In this document: piece by piece, positions 1 through 6,175 of the stretch
Layout: each line of letters opens with the position of its first letter
Numbering within the stretch: position 1 is the first letter of the stretch
The notes under the pieces: generated by a model
Seen by the model: only the letters and a program-made list of their open reading frames with translations
What the model was told of the DNA's origin: nothing
The model's database searches: none
From: Collinsella sp.
GTDB lineage: Bacteria; Actinomycetota; Coriobacteriia; Coriobacteriales; Coriobacteriaceae
DNA: 13,158 nucleotides
Direction: 5' to 3'
Assembly: GCA_031296755.1 (NCBI GenBank)
Contig: JAUMMZ010000037.1
Span: 1-13,158, forward strand
Position numbers and translations under genes: made by a program

Positions 1-111
1 TTCATGGGAAGGCTCGAGGCCTACCTCGTGTACTATCGTGAGGAGCGGATCAAGAAGTCCCTCGGGTGGCTGAGCCCGATGGAGTACCGCAGGAAGCTTG
101 GATACGCCTAG
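1..111 (+). CDS. IS3-family transposase (OrfB), C-terminal fragment
   Basis: The window begins in frame within this gene, and 36 codons remain before the TAG stop. The residues LEAYLVYYREERIKKSLGWL followed by SPMEYRRKLG are the characteristic end of the rve integrase core of IS3-family transposases: a tyrosine-rich helix, the R-I-K...LG segment, then SP-x-EYR. The catalytic DDE residues would lie upstream, outside the window. The protein cuts and rejoins DNA to move the element, normally as an OrfAB fusion made by frameshifting. Whether the full element is intact cannot be judged from this fragment. The family call is secure; the subgroup (IS150-like) is inferred from the tail and terminus. 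Confidence 0.85.
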   Translation, partial: FMGRLEAYLVYYREERIKKSLGWLSPMEYRRKLGYA

Positions 112-141
112 GCGCGGTCCAAGAAATCGTCCGCACCCCCA
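1..141 (+). mobile_element. 3' end of an IS3-family insertion sequence, including its probable right terminus
   Basis: The window opens inside an insertion sequence. The transposase frame ends at 111. The short run GTCC followed by CCGCACCCCCA, ending at 141, looks like the right inverted repeat of IS150-like members of the IS3 family, which commonly end in CA. Past 141 the reading frame becomes that of an AlbA_2/GHKL protein, so 141 is the likely junction. The left end and target duplication lie outside the window, so the exact terminus is inferred. Confidence 0.6.
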
Positions 142-1366
142 GATAACTGAGAGACGAGGGAAATCTATCCGCGGCATTCTCCGCAGGACCGAGCGAGTGG
201 AGCTTCAGGGCGTCATCGTCCTCGTCATTACGATTGAGGAGCTCGATCCGTCGAGCAAGCCCTGCTATGTCATAGAGCGGGGCGCCCAGGGCGGCAGCTA
301 CAAGCGCATCGATGACAAAGATGTGCCGCTTTCATCGACCGAGGTGCTCACATTGGCGTCATACGGTCGAGCGACTCCGAGCGATCGGGACGCGGTGGCG
401 GGTGCGGGCGCGGACAATCTCGACGAGACGCTGGTCGACCGTACGATAGATCGGGCTTTCTCGTTGACGCCCCGGGCAATGCGCGGCGCGCCGGACAAAC
501 AAACGAAGCTGGAGCGCCTAAATATCCTTGATTCCCAGGGCAATGTCACCAAGGCTGGACTCCTAGTTGTGGGCACCTACTCTCAGCAGTTCTATCCCAA
601 GCTCTTCATTGACGTGGCTGTCCATGCGGGAACTCAGAAGGGCATGGCGGGGTCGCTGAGGTTCATGGACCGCACAATCTGTGAGGGAACGTTGGGCGAG
701 ATGATTTCGGATGCTGTCGCGGCCGTCGCCAAGAATTTGCGGCGAACCTCGACCGTCCAAGGCGTCTCGCGTGTCGACTCGCTGGAGATTCCCGAGGAGG
801 TTCTGCGCGAGGCAATCGCCAACGCCGTAATCCATCGAGAATACGGGGATCGGTTCTGTGGACAATCGATTGCCGTCGACGTCTTTGACGATCGTGTCGA
901 GGTGACGAATCCTGGCGGCCTTTACGGGGGAAAGACTCGCGAGAACTTGTTTGACGGCAGCTCCCGATGCCGTAACGCGACGCTCGTGAAACTCATGTCG
1001 ATTGTCCCGCTGCCGGATGGCGCAGGTTCGCCGGCTGAGGGCAATGGCTCGGGCATCCCGATGATGATCGATGCCATGCGCGCGCATGGTCTGGCCGAGC
1101 CCCTGTTCTGCCCGGGGTTCGATCGGTTCAAGGTCGTACTTTACCGTTCAAAGATCGAGCCGGTCGATCATGGCGGGGGCTTAATTGTGACGGCACTCAA
1201 ACACTACGGCGAGCTGGGGACGCGTGAGCTGGCAGAACGTACGGGGCTTACAATTTCCCAGGTAAGGTCGCGCGTCAACGCGCTCATTGCTCAAGGCGAG
1301 CTTGAGCCCACGGCGCCGGCGACGAGCCGCAACCGCAAGTATCGACTGTCAGAGCGCGTGGAATAA
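98..1366 (+). CDS. AlbA_2/GHKL ATP-binding regulator-like protein, 5'-truncated by the IS
   Basis: The open frame starts at a TTG inside the transposase gene, preceded by AGGA with very short spacing. About its first 15 codons are insertion-sequence DNA. From roughly residue 35 it matches the end of an AlbA_2 (Schlafen-like) domain (GVIVLVITIEELDP, then GGSYKRIDDKDVPLS). The usual N-terminal half of that domain, with its ANT-GG core, is missing. A HATPase_c_4-type ATP-binding domain follows: N-box EAIANAVIHREY (238-249), NPGG (271-274) and EGNGSGI (314-320). A winged helix-turn-helix occupies about 356-417 (TRELAERTGLTISQVRSRV). Relatives are often annotated as transcriptional regulators or RecG-like ATP-binding proteins; their ligand is unknown. 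I read this as an IS-disrupted gene whose remnant could still be translated but probably lacks AlbA_2 function. It may equally be called a pseudogene. Confidence 0.75.
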   Translation: MDTPRRGPRNRPHPQITERRGKSIRGILRRTERVELQGVIVLVITIEELDPSSKPCYVIERGAQGGSYKRIDDKDVPLSSTEVLTLASYGRATPSDRDAVAGAGADNLDETLVDRTIDRAFSLTPRAMRGAPDKQTKLERLNILDSQGNVTKAGLLVVGTYSQQFYPKLFIDVAVHAGTQKGMAGSLRFMDRTICEGTLGEMISDAVAAVAKNLRRTSTVQGVSRVDSLEIPEEVLREAIANAVIHREYGDRFCGQSIAVDVFDDRVEVTNPGGLYGGKTRENLFDGSSRCRNATLVKLMSIVPLPDGAGSPAEGNGSGIPMMIDAMRAHGLAEPLFCPGFDRFKVVLYRSKIEPVDHGGGLIVTALKHYGELGTRELAERTGLTISQVRSRVNALIAQGELEPTAPATSRNRKYRLSERVE

Positions 1367-1371
1367 ATGCG

Positions 1372-1420
1372 TTAGTGGACGAGGCGACCCAATAATCGAC
1401 CCTCAATTGGCGCCCACTAA
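1372..1420. repeat. Nested inverted repeats between convergent genes
   Basis: TTAGTGG (1372-1378) pairs with CCACTAA (1414-1420). Inside it CCAAT (1389-1393) pairs with ATTGG (1406-1410). The element sits just after the AlbA_2-type gene and before the end of the convergent 163-aa gene. It has no T-run, so it is not a standard intrinsic terminator. It could be a weak bidirectional stop structure or a scar of a mobile element. Confidence 0.35.
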
Positions 1421-1466
1421 GGTAAAGCGGTTGTTGCTCAGTCGACGGTGATGCTGAAGACTCGGC

Positions 1467-1958
1467 TTACGCCGGCATGGCCCCGAACCCGTCCATCAAG
1501 AACAGCCTAAGAACCAGCTTGATGACATTTCCCGGTTTGACTTCAGCCGCGTCAAAGACGTGGCGCTCGGCGAGCTCGCTGCAGTATGCATAGATGTCGC
1601 GGATAAGGTCCGCGCCCGAAAGCGTAAACATGTAGCCTGCGTCCGAAAGCGCATTGGGCGCGGCGGGCAACTTGGCCATGTGGCAGAACGTTTGCAGGTC
1701 GGGCGCCATAACATTCTGGTAGTCGAGGTGGCCGCCGGCATCCTGTTCGGCAAGCTCCAATTGGCGCACGAAATCCAGCGCCGCTGCCAGCACAAAGCTC
1801 GGCGTAGGCGCGTTGACGTCCTGAGTGGTCGCCACGAGCCTGCCCGCCGCCTGCGTGACAAGCCAAGCGACCTCGCGCTGGCAACGCACGGCCTTGCGCG
1901 TAACCGGCTTGATGGACGAAGAAGAAACGCTCCCCTTAGGCGGATTCGAAGCAGCCAT
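1467..1958 (-). CDS. Hypothetical protein, 163 aa, next to the restriction-modification genes
   Basis: I do not recognise this family. The ATG at 1958 is preceded by GGGAGGG four bases upstream, a strong ribosome-binding site. The frame continues further upstream without a stop, but that extension is Arg/Ser-rich, overlaps the methyltransferase gene, and looks spurious. The protein begins with a Ser/Lys-rich leader (MAASNPPKGSVSSSSIKPV). It then looks helical and soluble, with segments such as AAALDFVRQLELAEQDAG and LIRDIYAYCSELAERHVFDA, and ends in a hydrophobic helix (VIKLVLRLFLMDGFGAMPA). There is no signal peptide, membrane anchor or recognisable catalytic motif. It lies 125 bases downstream of the methyltransferase in the same direction, but a good -10 box and a palindrome in that gap suggest its own promoter. 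A role in the restriction system is possible but unsupported. Confidence 0.7.
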   Translation of the reverse strand: MAASNPPKGSVSSSSIKPVTRKAVRCQREVAWLVTQAAGRLVATTQDVNAPTPSFVLAAALDFVRQLELAEQDAGGHLDYQNVMAPDLQTFCHMAKLPAAPNALSDAGYMFTLSGADLIRDIYAYCSELAERHVFDAAEVKPGNVIKLVLRLFLMDGFGAMPA

Positions 1959-1995
1959 AAGACCCTCCCATGAACAATCCGGCCCAACAAGCCCG

Positions 1996-2015
1996 GATGA
2001 AACACGTGTTACATC
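1996..2015 (-). promoter_or_regulatory. 20-bp near-perfect palindrome, candidate operator of the 163-aa gene
   Basis: GATG-A-AACACGTGTT-A-CATC reads the same on both strands except for one base pair in each half (9 of 10 pairs match). Its core AACACGTGTT is a perfect 10-bp palindrome. It begins directly after a TATACT -10 hexamer read on the minus strand (2016-2021), so it would cover the transcription start. The position and symmetry fit a dimeric repressor site. The binding protein is unknown, and the -35 region is poor. Confidence 0.45.
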
Positions 2016-2083
2016 AGTATACGGGGAAGTGGGGTGGAAAAACGGAGTCGACAGCGTGAACTGCCGGCTCCGGATTGCTTGCC

Positions 2084-3346
2084 TTAGAGGCCGTACACTT
2101 CGACCATAGCTTCGCCAATGCGATGGGGCACGCCGGTGACGAGTGCGTTGCCCATGCAGAAGGCCCGATGGCCGTCGGTCATGCCCGTATCGGTCCAACC
2201 TTTCGGGAATCCCTGAAGCTGATCGAGCTCGTCGGGAACAAGACGGCGGAAACGGCCATCGGGACATTCGATGACGTGCTTGAAGCGGCTCGCTCCCGTG
2301 CCGCCTTCTCCTGTGAGGATGGTGCGGCTCGGCTTGTCGGTGGCATCCGGGAAGCTCATGGCTCCCTCGGAATACGTGTACGTAAAGCCTGTCTTTTTGT
2401 TAGTGCGCTCTTCGCGCTTGCTGCCCTTAAGGTAGCGCCAGTCGGGAAGCTTTTCGTCGGAGATGTAGAACTGCTCCGGGACATCAGCCTCGTCGCCAAG
2501 CACGTCGCCAAGCACGTGGCGCTCACCGTGATAGTCCTCGGCAAAGTCGCAGGTCAGAACATGACAGCCCTGCATGACGCCAGCATTCTTGAATTGAGAG
2601 GTCTTTTGGCCGACGCCAAAACGAGTTGAGTTCTCGTAGGGGTCGGGCAAAACGTCGAGCTCGGACATCTCGTCGGGATAGATGGCGGGGAAGGCTTTAG
2701 CCATGACGCCGTTGTGCATGCGATTAACGAGATCAACCTTGCCAGCGTCCTTTTCGCAGAAGATATAAACACGCTTGCGACGCTGGGGGAAACCGTATTC
2801 GGCAGAGTTGACCACGCGCCATTCGACCGTGTAGTCGAGGTCGGCAAGACAGCTTAGGATGATGGCGAAGTCGCGACCGCGTTGAGACGCGGGCGACTTG
2901 AGCAGGCGGTCGACGTTCTCAAAGAGACCGAACTTGGGCTTCTTCATTTCGAGGAAGTGATAGATGTCCCACCAAAGGACGCCCTTCTTGCCCTCGATGC
3001 CGTGTGCCTGATTGAGCGGACGCGCGACAGAGTAGTCTTGGCAGGGGAAACCGCCAACAACCATTTGGACATCGGGGATTTCGATTTCTTTCGCCTCGGC
3101 CTGCTCCAGGACCTTATTGATGTCTTCGTTGACGACGGAATCATTGCCGAAGCGATCCATGTAGCAACGGGCCGCGAACTGACGCGCCTTGGTTCCGGGC
3201 GGCTCCCACTGATTGGCCCAAATGGTGCGGAAGGGGCCGGCGGGCTTCATATAAAACTCGGGATGTCTAGGGTCGGCATAGCCTTCGAGACCCAAACGAA
3301 ATCCACCGACGCCCGCAAAAAGCTCGGCAATATTAATCTCAGACAC
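2084..3346 (-). CDS. DNA (cytosine-5-)-methyltransferase of a type II restriction-modification system
   Basis: This 420-aa enzyme transfers a methyl group from S-adenosylmethionine to C5 of cytosine in its recognition site, protecting host DNA from the neighbouring endonuclease. All hallmark motifs are present in order: motif I AELFAGVGGFRLGLE (7-21); motif IV GGFPCQDYS with catalytic Cys102; motif VI ENVDRLL (from 143); motif VIII QRRKRVYIF (from 188); motif IX RRLVPDELDQLQGFP (about 367-381); and motif X GNALVTGV (399-406). The target-recognition domain lies between VIII and IX. I chose the GTG at 3346 because GGAG stands four bases upstream and the protein then starts right before motif I, as is usual. 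A TTG at 3409 would add 21 unconvincing residues. Divergent pairing with a Sau3AI-like nuclease predicts modification of the C in GATC; the target is inferred. Confidence 0.93.
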   Translation of the reverse strand: MSEINIAELFAGVGGFRLGLEGYADPRHPEFYMKPAGPFRTIWANQWEPPGTKARQFAARCYMDRFGNDSVVNEDINKVLEQAEAKEIEIPDVQMVVGGFPCQDYSVARPLNQAHGIEGKKGVLWWDIYHFLEMKKPKFGLFENVDRLLKSPASQRGRDFAIILSCLADLDYTVEWRVVNSAEYGFPQRRKRVYIFCEKDAGKVDLVNRMHNGVMAKAFPAIYPDEMSELDVLPDPYENSTRFGVGQKTSQFKNAGVMQGCHVLTCDFAEDYHGERHVLGDVLGDEADVPEQFYISDEKLPDWRYLKGSKREERTNKKTGFTYTYSEGAMSFPDATDKPSRTILTGEGGTGASRFKHVIECPDGRFRRLVPDELDQLQGFPKGWTDTGMTDGHRAFCMGNALVTGVPHRIGEAMVEVYGL

Positions 3347-3486
3347 GTTTCTCCAATCGCTGCTGTGTCCGGTTATGGTGGTCACAACAATAACCGATCG
3401 AGGGGACAATCAAGACCTCAATTTTCTGGGCGTTAGTAGTTGCTCTGAACTACCATGAGGTTAGTTGCGAGTTTCGGAGGTATCCC
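3347..3486. promoter_or_regulatory. Shared divergent control region of the restriction-modification pair
   Basis: The 140 bases between the two divergent start codons must hold both promoters. An inverted repeat GTAGTT-N6-AACTAC lies at 3436-3453, about 22 bases before the endonuclease ribosome-binding site CGGAGGT (3475-3481). For the methyltransferase, a possible minus-strand promoter is TTGATT (3408-3413) and TATTGT (3387-3392), with a short 15-bp spacer that contains a GATC (3396-3399). No gene for a controller (C) protein is seen nearby. The promoter hexamers are weak calls. Confidence 0.4.
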
Positions 3487-4992
3487 GTGTCTAAGAAGCG
3501 CCTCGATTTCAAGCGCATGCTTGACGATACTGATTTTTCTGACCCCTCAAGTATTGAGCGCTATGCTGCCAATCTCGATGGCATGACGTTCCGCGATATT
3601 CTCGAGCTCGGTATTGCTCCGGAGGGGGAGAGTGCGCCCAAGGACTTTGGCTCCAAGAAGTACAAAGGCGGTATGGGCACTCTTATCGAAGAACGTTACT
3701 TTGGCTACAAGGCCAATAGTGACGATCGCCCCGACTTTCCCGAGGCGGGCGTTGAGCTCAAGGCAACGTGTTTTGATGTGCTCAAGAACGGCCGGAAGTC
3801 TGCTGGCGAGCGCCTTGTCCTGACCATGATTCCTTATGACCGACCTGTTTCGCTCGACTACGACAGTTCTCACCTCAAGACCAAGCTCAGCAATATCCTG
3901 TTGATTTACTACGGCCGAGATCGTTCCATCGATAAATACGACCAACGCATTGAGCGTGCGGTCATGGTTCGTCTGCCCGAAGAGGACATGAAAATCATTC
4001 GCGCCGACTACGAGAAGATCATTTCCTATATTCAGGATGGCCGTGCGGACGAGCTTTCAGAAGGCATGACGACTTATCTGGGTGCTTGCACGAAGGGCGC
4101 AACTGAGGCCACAATGTGGGCGGACCAGTATTATGAATACTTCAATACCGATACGGGCGAGATTGAGCGCCATCGCGCAAAGCGTCGCGCCTTTTCCCTC
4201 AAGCGCTCGTATATGGACTATGTGCTCCATACTTATGTCCTCGGTGCTCCGCGAGTCGGGGAGAGCATTGTTCAGGACGATGGCAAGTCTATCGATTTCG
4301 AAAGTTACGTAACTGGACTTATCGAGCGCCATTACGGTGAGACCGATCGTCAAATTGCCGAACAGTATGGACTGGAGTACACGGGCAATAAGGCGCAGTG
4401 GACAACGCTCGTTTATCGTATGCTCGGAATCAAAAACAATGCTGCCGAGGAATTCGTCAAGGCAGGCATTTCCGTCCGAACTCTTCGAGTTAACAACAGG
4501 GGGCACATCGAACAGGCTATGTCGTTCCCACCGTTTGAGTTCAAGCGTTTGATTGAAGGAGACTGGGAGACGTCGCCTCTTCATGCGTGCCTTGAGACCA
4601 ATCGCTTCTTCTTCGTTGTGTTCCGTGAGGACCACGATGGCGTGCTGCGTCTCGACCGTTGTTTGTTCTGGGCGATGGGAGAAAACGAAATCGAAGGTCC
4701 TGCGAAAGCTTGTTGGGATGAGACGCGAAAGGTGATACGTGAGGGCGTTGAGCTCAATCCGTATCGGGATGCGAGCGGAAAGCTCAAAGTGACTAACAAT
4801 CTGCCCGGTATGGCGGACAACCCAATTGTTCACGTTCGCCCGCATACGTCAAAAGCGGCTTACAAGTTTGCCGATGGAACAGAGATCGGTGACATCGCAA
4901 GGAATGCTTGCGAACTGCCCGATGGGCGCTGGATGACGAAGCAATCGTTCTGGTTCAACAAGGGCTACCTGGAGCACATTCTGGGGCTGTAG
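3487..4992 (+). CDS. Sau3AI/MutH-type type II restriction endonuclease, predicted GATC cutter
   Basis: This 501-aa protein should cleave unmethylated target DNA. Near the N-terminus, KGGMGTLIEERYFG (60-73), then PDFPEAGVELKAT (82-94), is the MutH/Sau3AI nuclease core. Glu69, Asp83, Glu90 and Lys92 have exactly the spacing of Glu56, Asp70, Glu77 and Lys79 in E. coli MutH. The total length is about twice MutH and close to Sau3AI, which carries a second MutH-like domain used for allosteric DNA binding; the region from about 240 onward would be that half. The GTG start at 3487 has CGGAGGT five bases upstream. The gene is divergent from a C5-cytosine methyltransferase, as expected for a complete type II system; Sau3AI and its relatives recognise GATC. 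MutH mismatch repair is unlikely, because of the length and the methyltransferase partner. The specificity is inferred, not read from sequence. Confidence 0.9.
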   Translation: MSKKRLDFKRMLDDTDFSDPSSIERYAANLDGMTFRDILELGIAPEGESAPKDFGSKKYKGGMGTLIEERYFGYKANSDDRPDFPEAGVELKATCFDVLKNGRKSAGERLVLTMIPYDRPVSLDYDSSHLKTKLSNILLIYYGRDRSIDKYDQRIERAVMVRLPEEDMKIIRADYEKIISYIQDGRADELSEGMTTYLGACTKGATEATMWADQYYEYFNTDTGEIERHRAKRRAFSLKRSYMDYVLHTYVLGAPRVGESIVQDDGKSIDFESYVTGLIERHYGETDRQIAEQYGLEYTGNKAQWTTLVYRMLGIKNNAAEEFVKAGISVRTLRVNNRGHIEQAMSFPPFEFKRLIEGDWETSPLHACLETNRFFFVVFREDHDGVLRLDRCLFWAMGENEIEGPAKACWDETRKVIREGVELNPYRDASGKLKVTNNLPGMADNPIVHVRPHTSKAAYKFADGTEIGDIARNACELPDGRWMTKQSFWFNKGYLEHILGL

Positions 4993-5282
4993 CGTTTCCG
5001 CATGGGATTCTCAACGGCGTTCTGTTCGTAACGTCGCTATTACTGATCGCGGCTCCGCCTCGCCATTACCTATGACGAGGCGGAGCCGTAGCTTTGATGA
5101 CAAAATTGCCAGTCAAGATAATCAAATGAGGTGAGATGCACCGTCCTACGCCCGCAGCGCTCCAATGGGGAACGCGTAGACATCGTGCTCGGCGCGTTAT
5201 GCTTCGCACTTCCTCATTTCTATAAAGGGTTTTCTCCAACTAATTTGAAAATGGTGACGCATATGCAGCTGACGGAAAGTCA
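4993..5282. other. Non-coding gap between restriction locus and PTS locus
   Basis: Apart from the stem-loop at 5050-5088, I see no gene, tRNA or clear repeat. Base composition shifts to AT-rich after about 5210. A TATAAA at 5221-5226 has no convincing -35 partner. The gap separates two functional units and may be an insertion boundary, but nothing in it proves that. Confidence 0.5.
5050..5088. terminator. 13-bp perfect stem-loop after the endonuclease gene
   Basis: CGGCTCCGCCTCG (5050-5062) pairs perfectly with CGAGGCGGAGCCG (5076-5088) around a 13-base loop, 57 bases past the endonuclease stop. It is followed only by a short T-run (GCTTT). This is probably the transcription terminator of the restriction gene, with a weak U-tract. 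Confidence 0.55.
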
Positions 5283-5304
5283 ATACATGTAATATTACAA
5301 GTAT
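5283..5304. promoter_or_regulatory. GntR operator in the repressor gene's own leader
   Basis: ATACATGT (5283-5290), six bases, then ACAAGTAT (5297-5304): a 22-bp palindrome with one mismatched pair. It has the same half-sites and spacing as the perfect operator in front of the SIS gene and differs from it in one base of the two half-sites. It lies just upstream of the ribosome-binding site AGGAGG (5314-5319), so the repressor very likely regulates itself. A weak -10 (TAATAT) may sit inside the site. Confidence 0.75.
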
Positions 5305-5325
5305 CAGGCTGTCAGGAGGTTAATG

Positions 5326-6042
5326 ATGGATGAAAAGCCGCTATATCTTCAGGTTGAAGACCGTTTAAAGGCGAATATTGAATCGGGTGCCTGGGAGCCT
5401 GGTGAGCAAGTCCCGGGAGAACAGATATTGTGCAAGCAGTTTGGCGTCAGCCGCGTGACGCTGCGACACGCATTGGCGAATCTTGTAAATGAAGGCCTGA
5501 TGGTAAAAGAGCATGGGCGAGGCACATTCGTTGCAGATAACGAGAGTGCGTCTGCTGCTTCTGACGGACATGCACGTTCTTCTGTCAGTTTTTCTGATCT
5601 TTGCCGATTGCAGGGAAAGGAGCCGTCTGCACGGATTGTATCCGCCTCTCTCGAAGCGGATTGTCCAAAGGAAGTGGTTTCATTTCTGGGCCTAGACAAT
5701 TCGCCTGCTTTTAAGCTCTGTCGCGTTAGGTTTTCTGATGGTAGGCCGGTACTGTCCGAAACCAATTACTTTCGAGCTTCCTTCGCGTTCTTGGCCGAAC
5801 ACGATCTCGAAGGGTCTTTATACGAACTTTTGCAGCGCCATGGCGTGATGCCGGGGGAACTTACTCGTCGTATAGGAATTGTCTATGCGGACGATCGAGA
5901 CGCTGAGCTCCTCAAGGTCGACCTTGGTTCGGCTCTGCTATTCAATAGGTCCTTCGTTAAAGATTCGGAAGGGCATCCGCTGCATGTTGCCGATCAGCAT
6001 GCCATTGCCGACGATCCGGGTCTTTATCAGTTTTACGCATAG
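5326..6042 (+). CDS. GntR-family (HutC/UTRA) transcriptional regulator of the PTS operon
   Basis: This 238-aa repressor binds DNA as a dimer and releases it when a small sugar-derived effector binds its C-terminal domain. The N-terminal winged helix covers about residues 5-70 (LYLQVEDRLKANIESGAWEP, then GVSRVTLRHALANLVNEGL and the GRGTFV wing). The rest is a UTRA effector domain, about 85-235, typical of the HutC/FarR subfamily that often senses sugar phosphates. Two adjacent ATGs (5323 and 5326) are possible starts; I chose the second because AGGAGG then stands six bases away. The gene is followed by a terminator and then by the operon it probably controls. Matching operators lie before both transcription units. 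The effector is inferred to be the phosphorylated substrate of that operon. Confidence 0.93.
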   Translation: MDEKPLYLQVEDRLKANIESGAWEPGEQVPGEQILCKQFGVSRVTLRHALANLVNEGLMVKEHGRGTFVADNESASAASDGHARSSVSFSDLCRLQGKEPSARIVSASLEADCPKEVVSFLGLDNSPAFKLCRVRFSDGRPVLSETNYFRASFAFLAEHDLEGSLYELLQRHGVMPGELTRRIGIVYADDRDAELLKVDLGSALLFNRSFVKDSEGHPLHVADQHAIADDPGLYQFYA

Positions 6043-6065
6043 AAGCGGTTGCCGCTTACGACTCT

Positions 6066-6098
6066 AAACTGCCGTTCGCGGGAAAACGACAGTTTTTT
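6066..6098 (+). terminator. Intrinsic terminator of the GntR gene
   Basis: AAACTG-C-CGTT (6066-6076) pairs with AACG-A-CAGTTT (6085-6095) with one internal mismatch, followed directly by a run of six T (6093-6098). It separates the repressor gene from the operon promoter, whose -35 starts at 6100. Confidence 0.7.
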
Positions 6099-6099
6099 C

Positions 6100-6127
6100 T
6101 TGACTACGCTGCAGCGTGGATTATTCT
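6100..6127 (+). promoter_or_regulatory. Sigma-A type promoter of the SIS-PTS operon
   Basis: TTGACT (6100-6105) and TATTCT (6122-6127) are separated by 16 bp. Transcription would start near 6134, inside the operator that follows. The -35 matches five of six consensus bases, the -10 four of six. Confidence 0.65.
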
Positions 6128-6130
6128 CTA

Positions 6131-6160
6131 ATTAATACATGTAGTAGGACATGTATTAAT
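6131..6160. promoter_or_regulatory. Perfect 30-bp GntR operator in front of the SIS-PTS operon
   Basis: ATTAATACATGT (6131-6142) and ACATGTATTAAT (6149-6160) are exact inverted repeats with a six-base centre, AGTAGG. The site covers the predicted transcription start and ends just before the ribosome-binding site AAAGGAG (6164-6170), an ideal place for repression. The same core occurs before the adjacent gntR gene. Confidence 0.85.
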
Positions 6161-6175
6161 ACAAAAGGAGTAGCG

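Noticed and set aside
3347..3409. N-terminal extension of the methyltransferase from a TTG at 3409
   Set aside because: The GTG at 3346 has GGAG in place and puts the start next to motif I. The extra 21 residues show no helix-turn-helix and would cover the promoter region.
4057..4845. 262-codon minus-strand frame inside the endonuclease gene
   Set aside because: It is antisense to a well-supported gene and has no recognisable domain.
3487..4992. Endonuclease as a MutH mismatch-repair protein
   Set aside because: It is about twice the length of MutH, no mutS or mutL gene is near, and it is divergent from a C5-cytosine methyltransferase.
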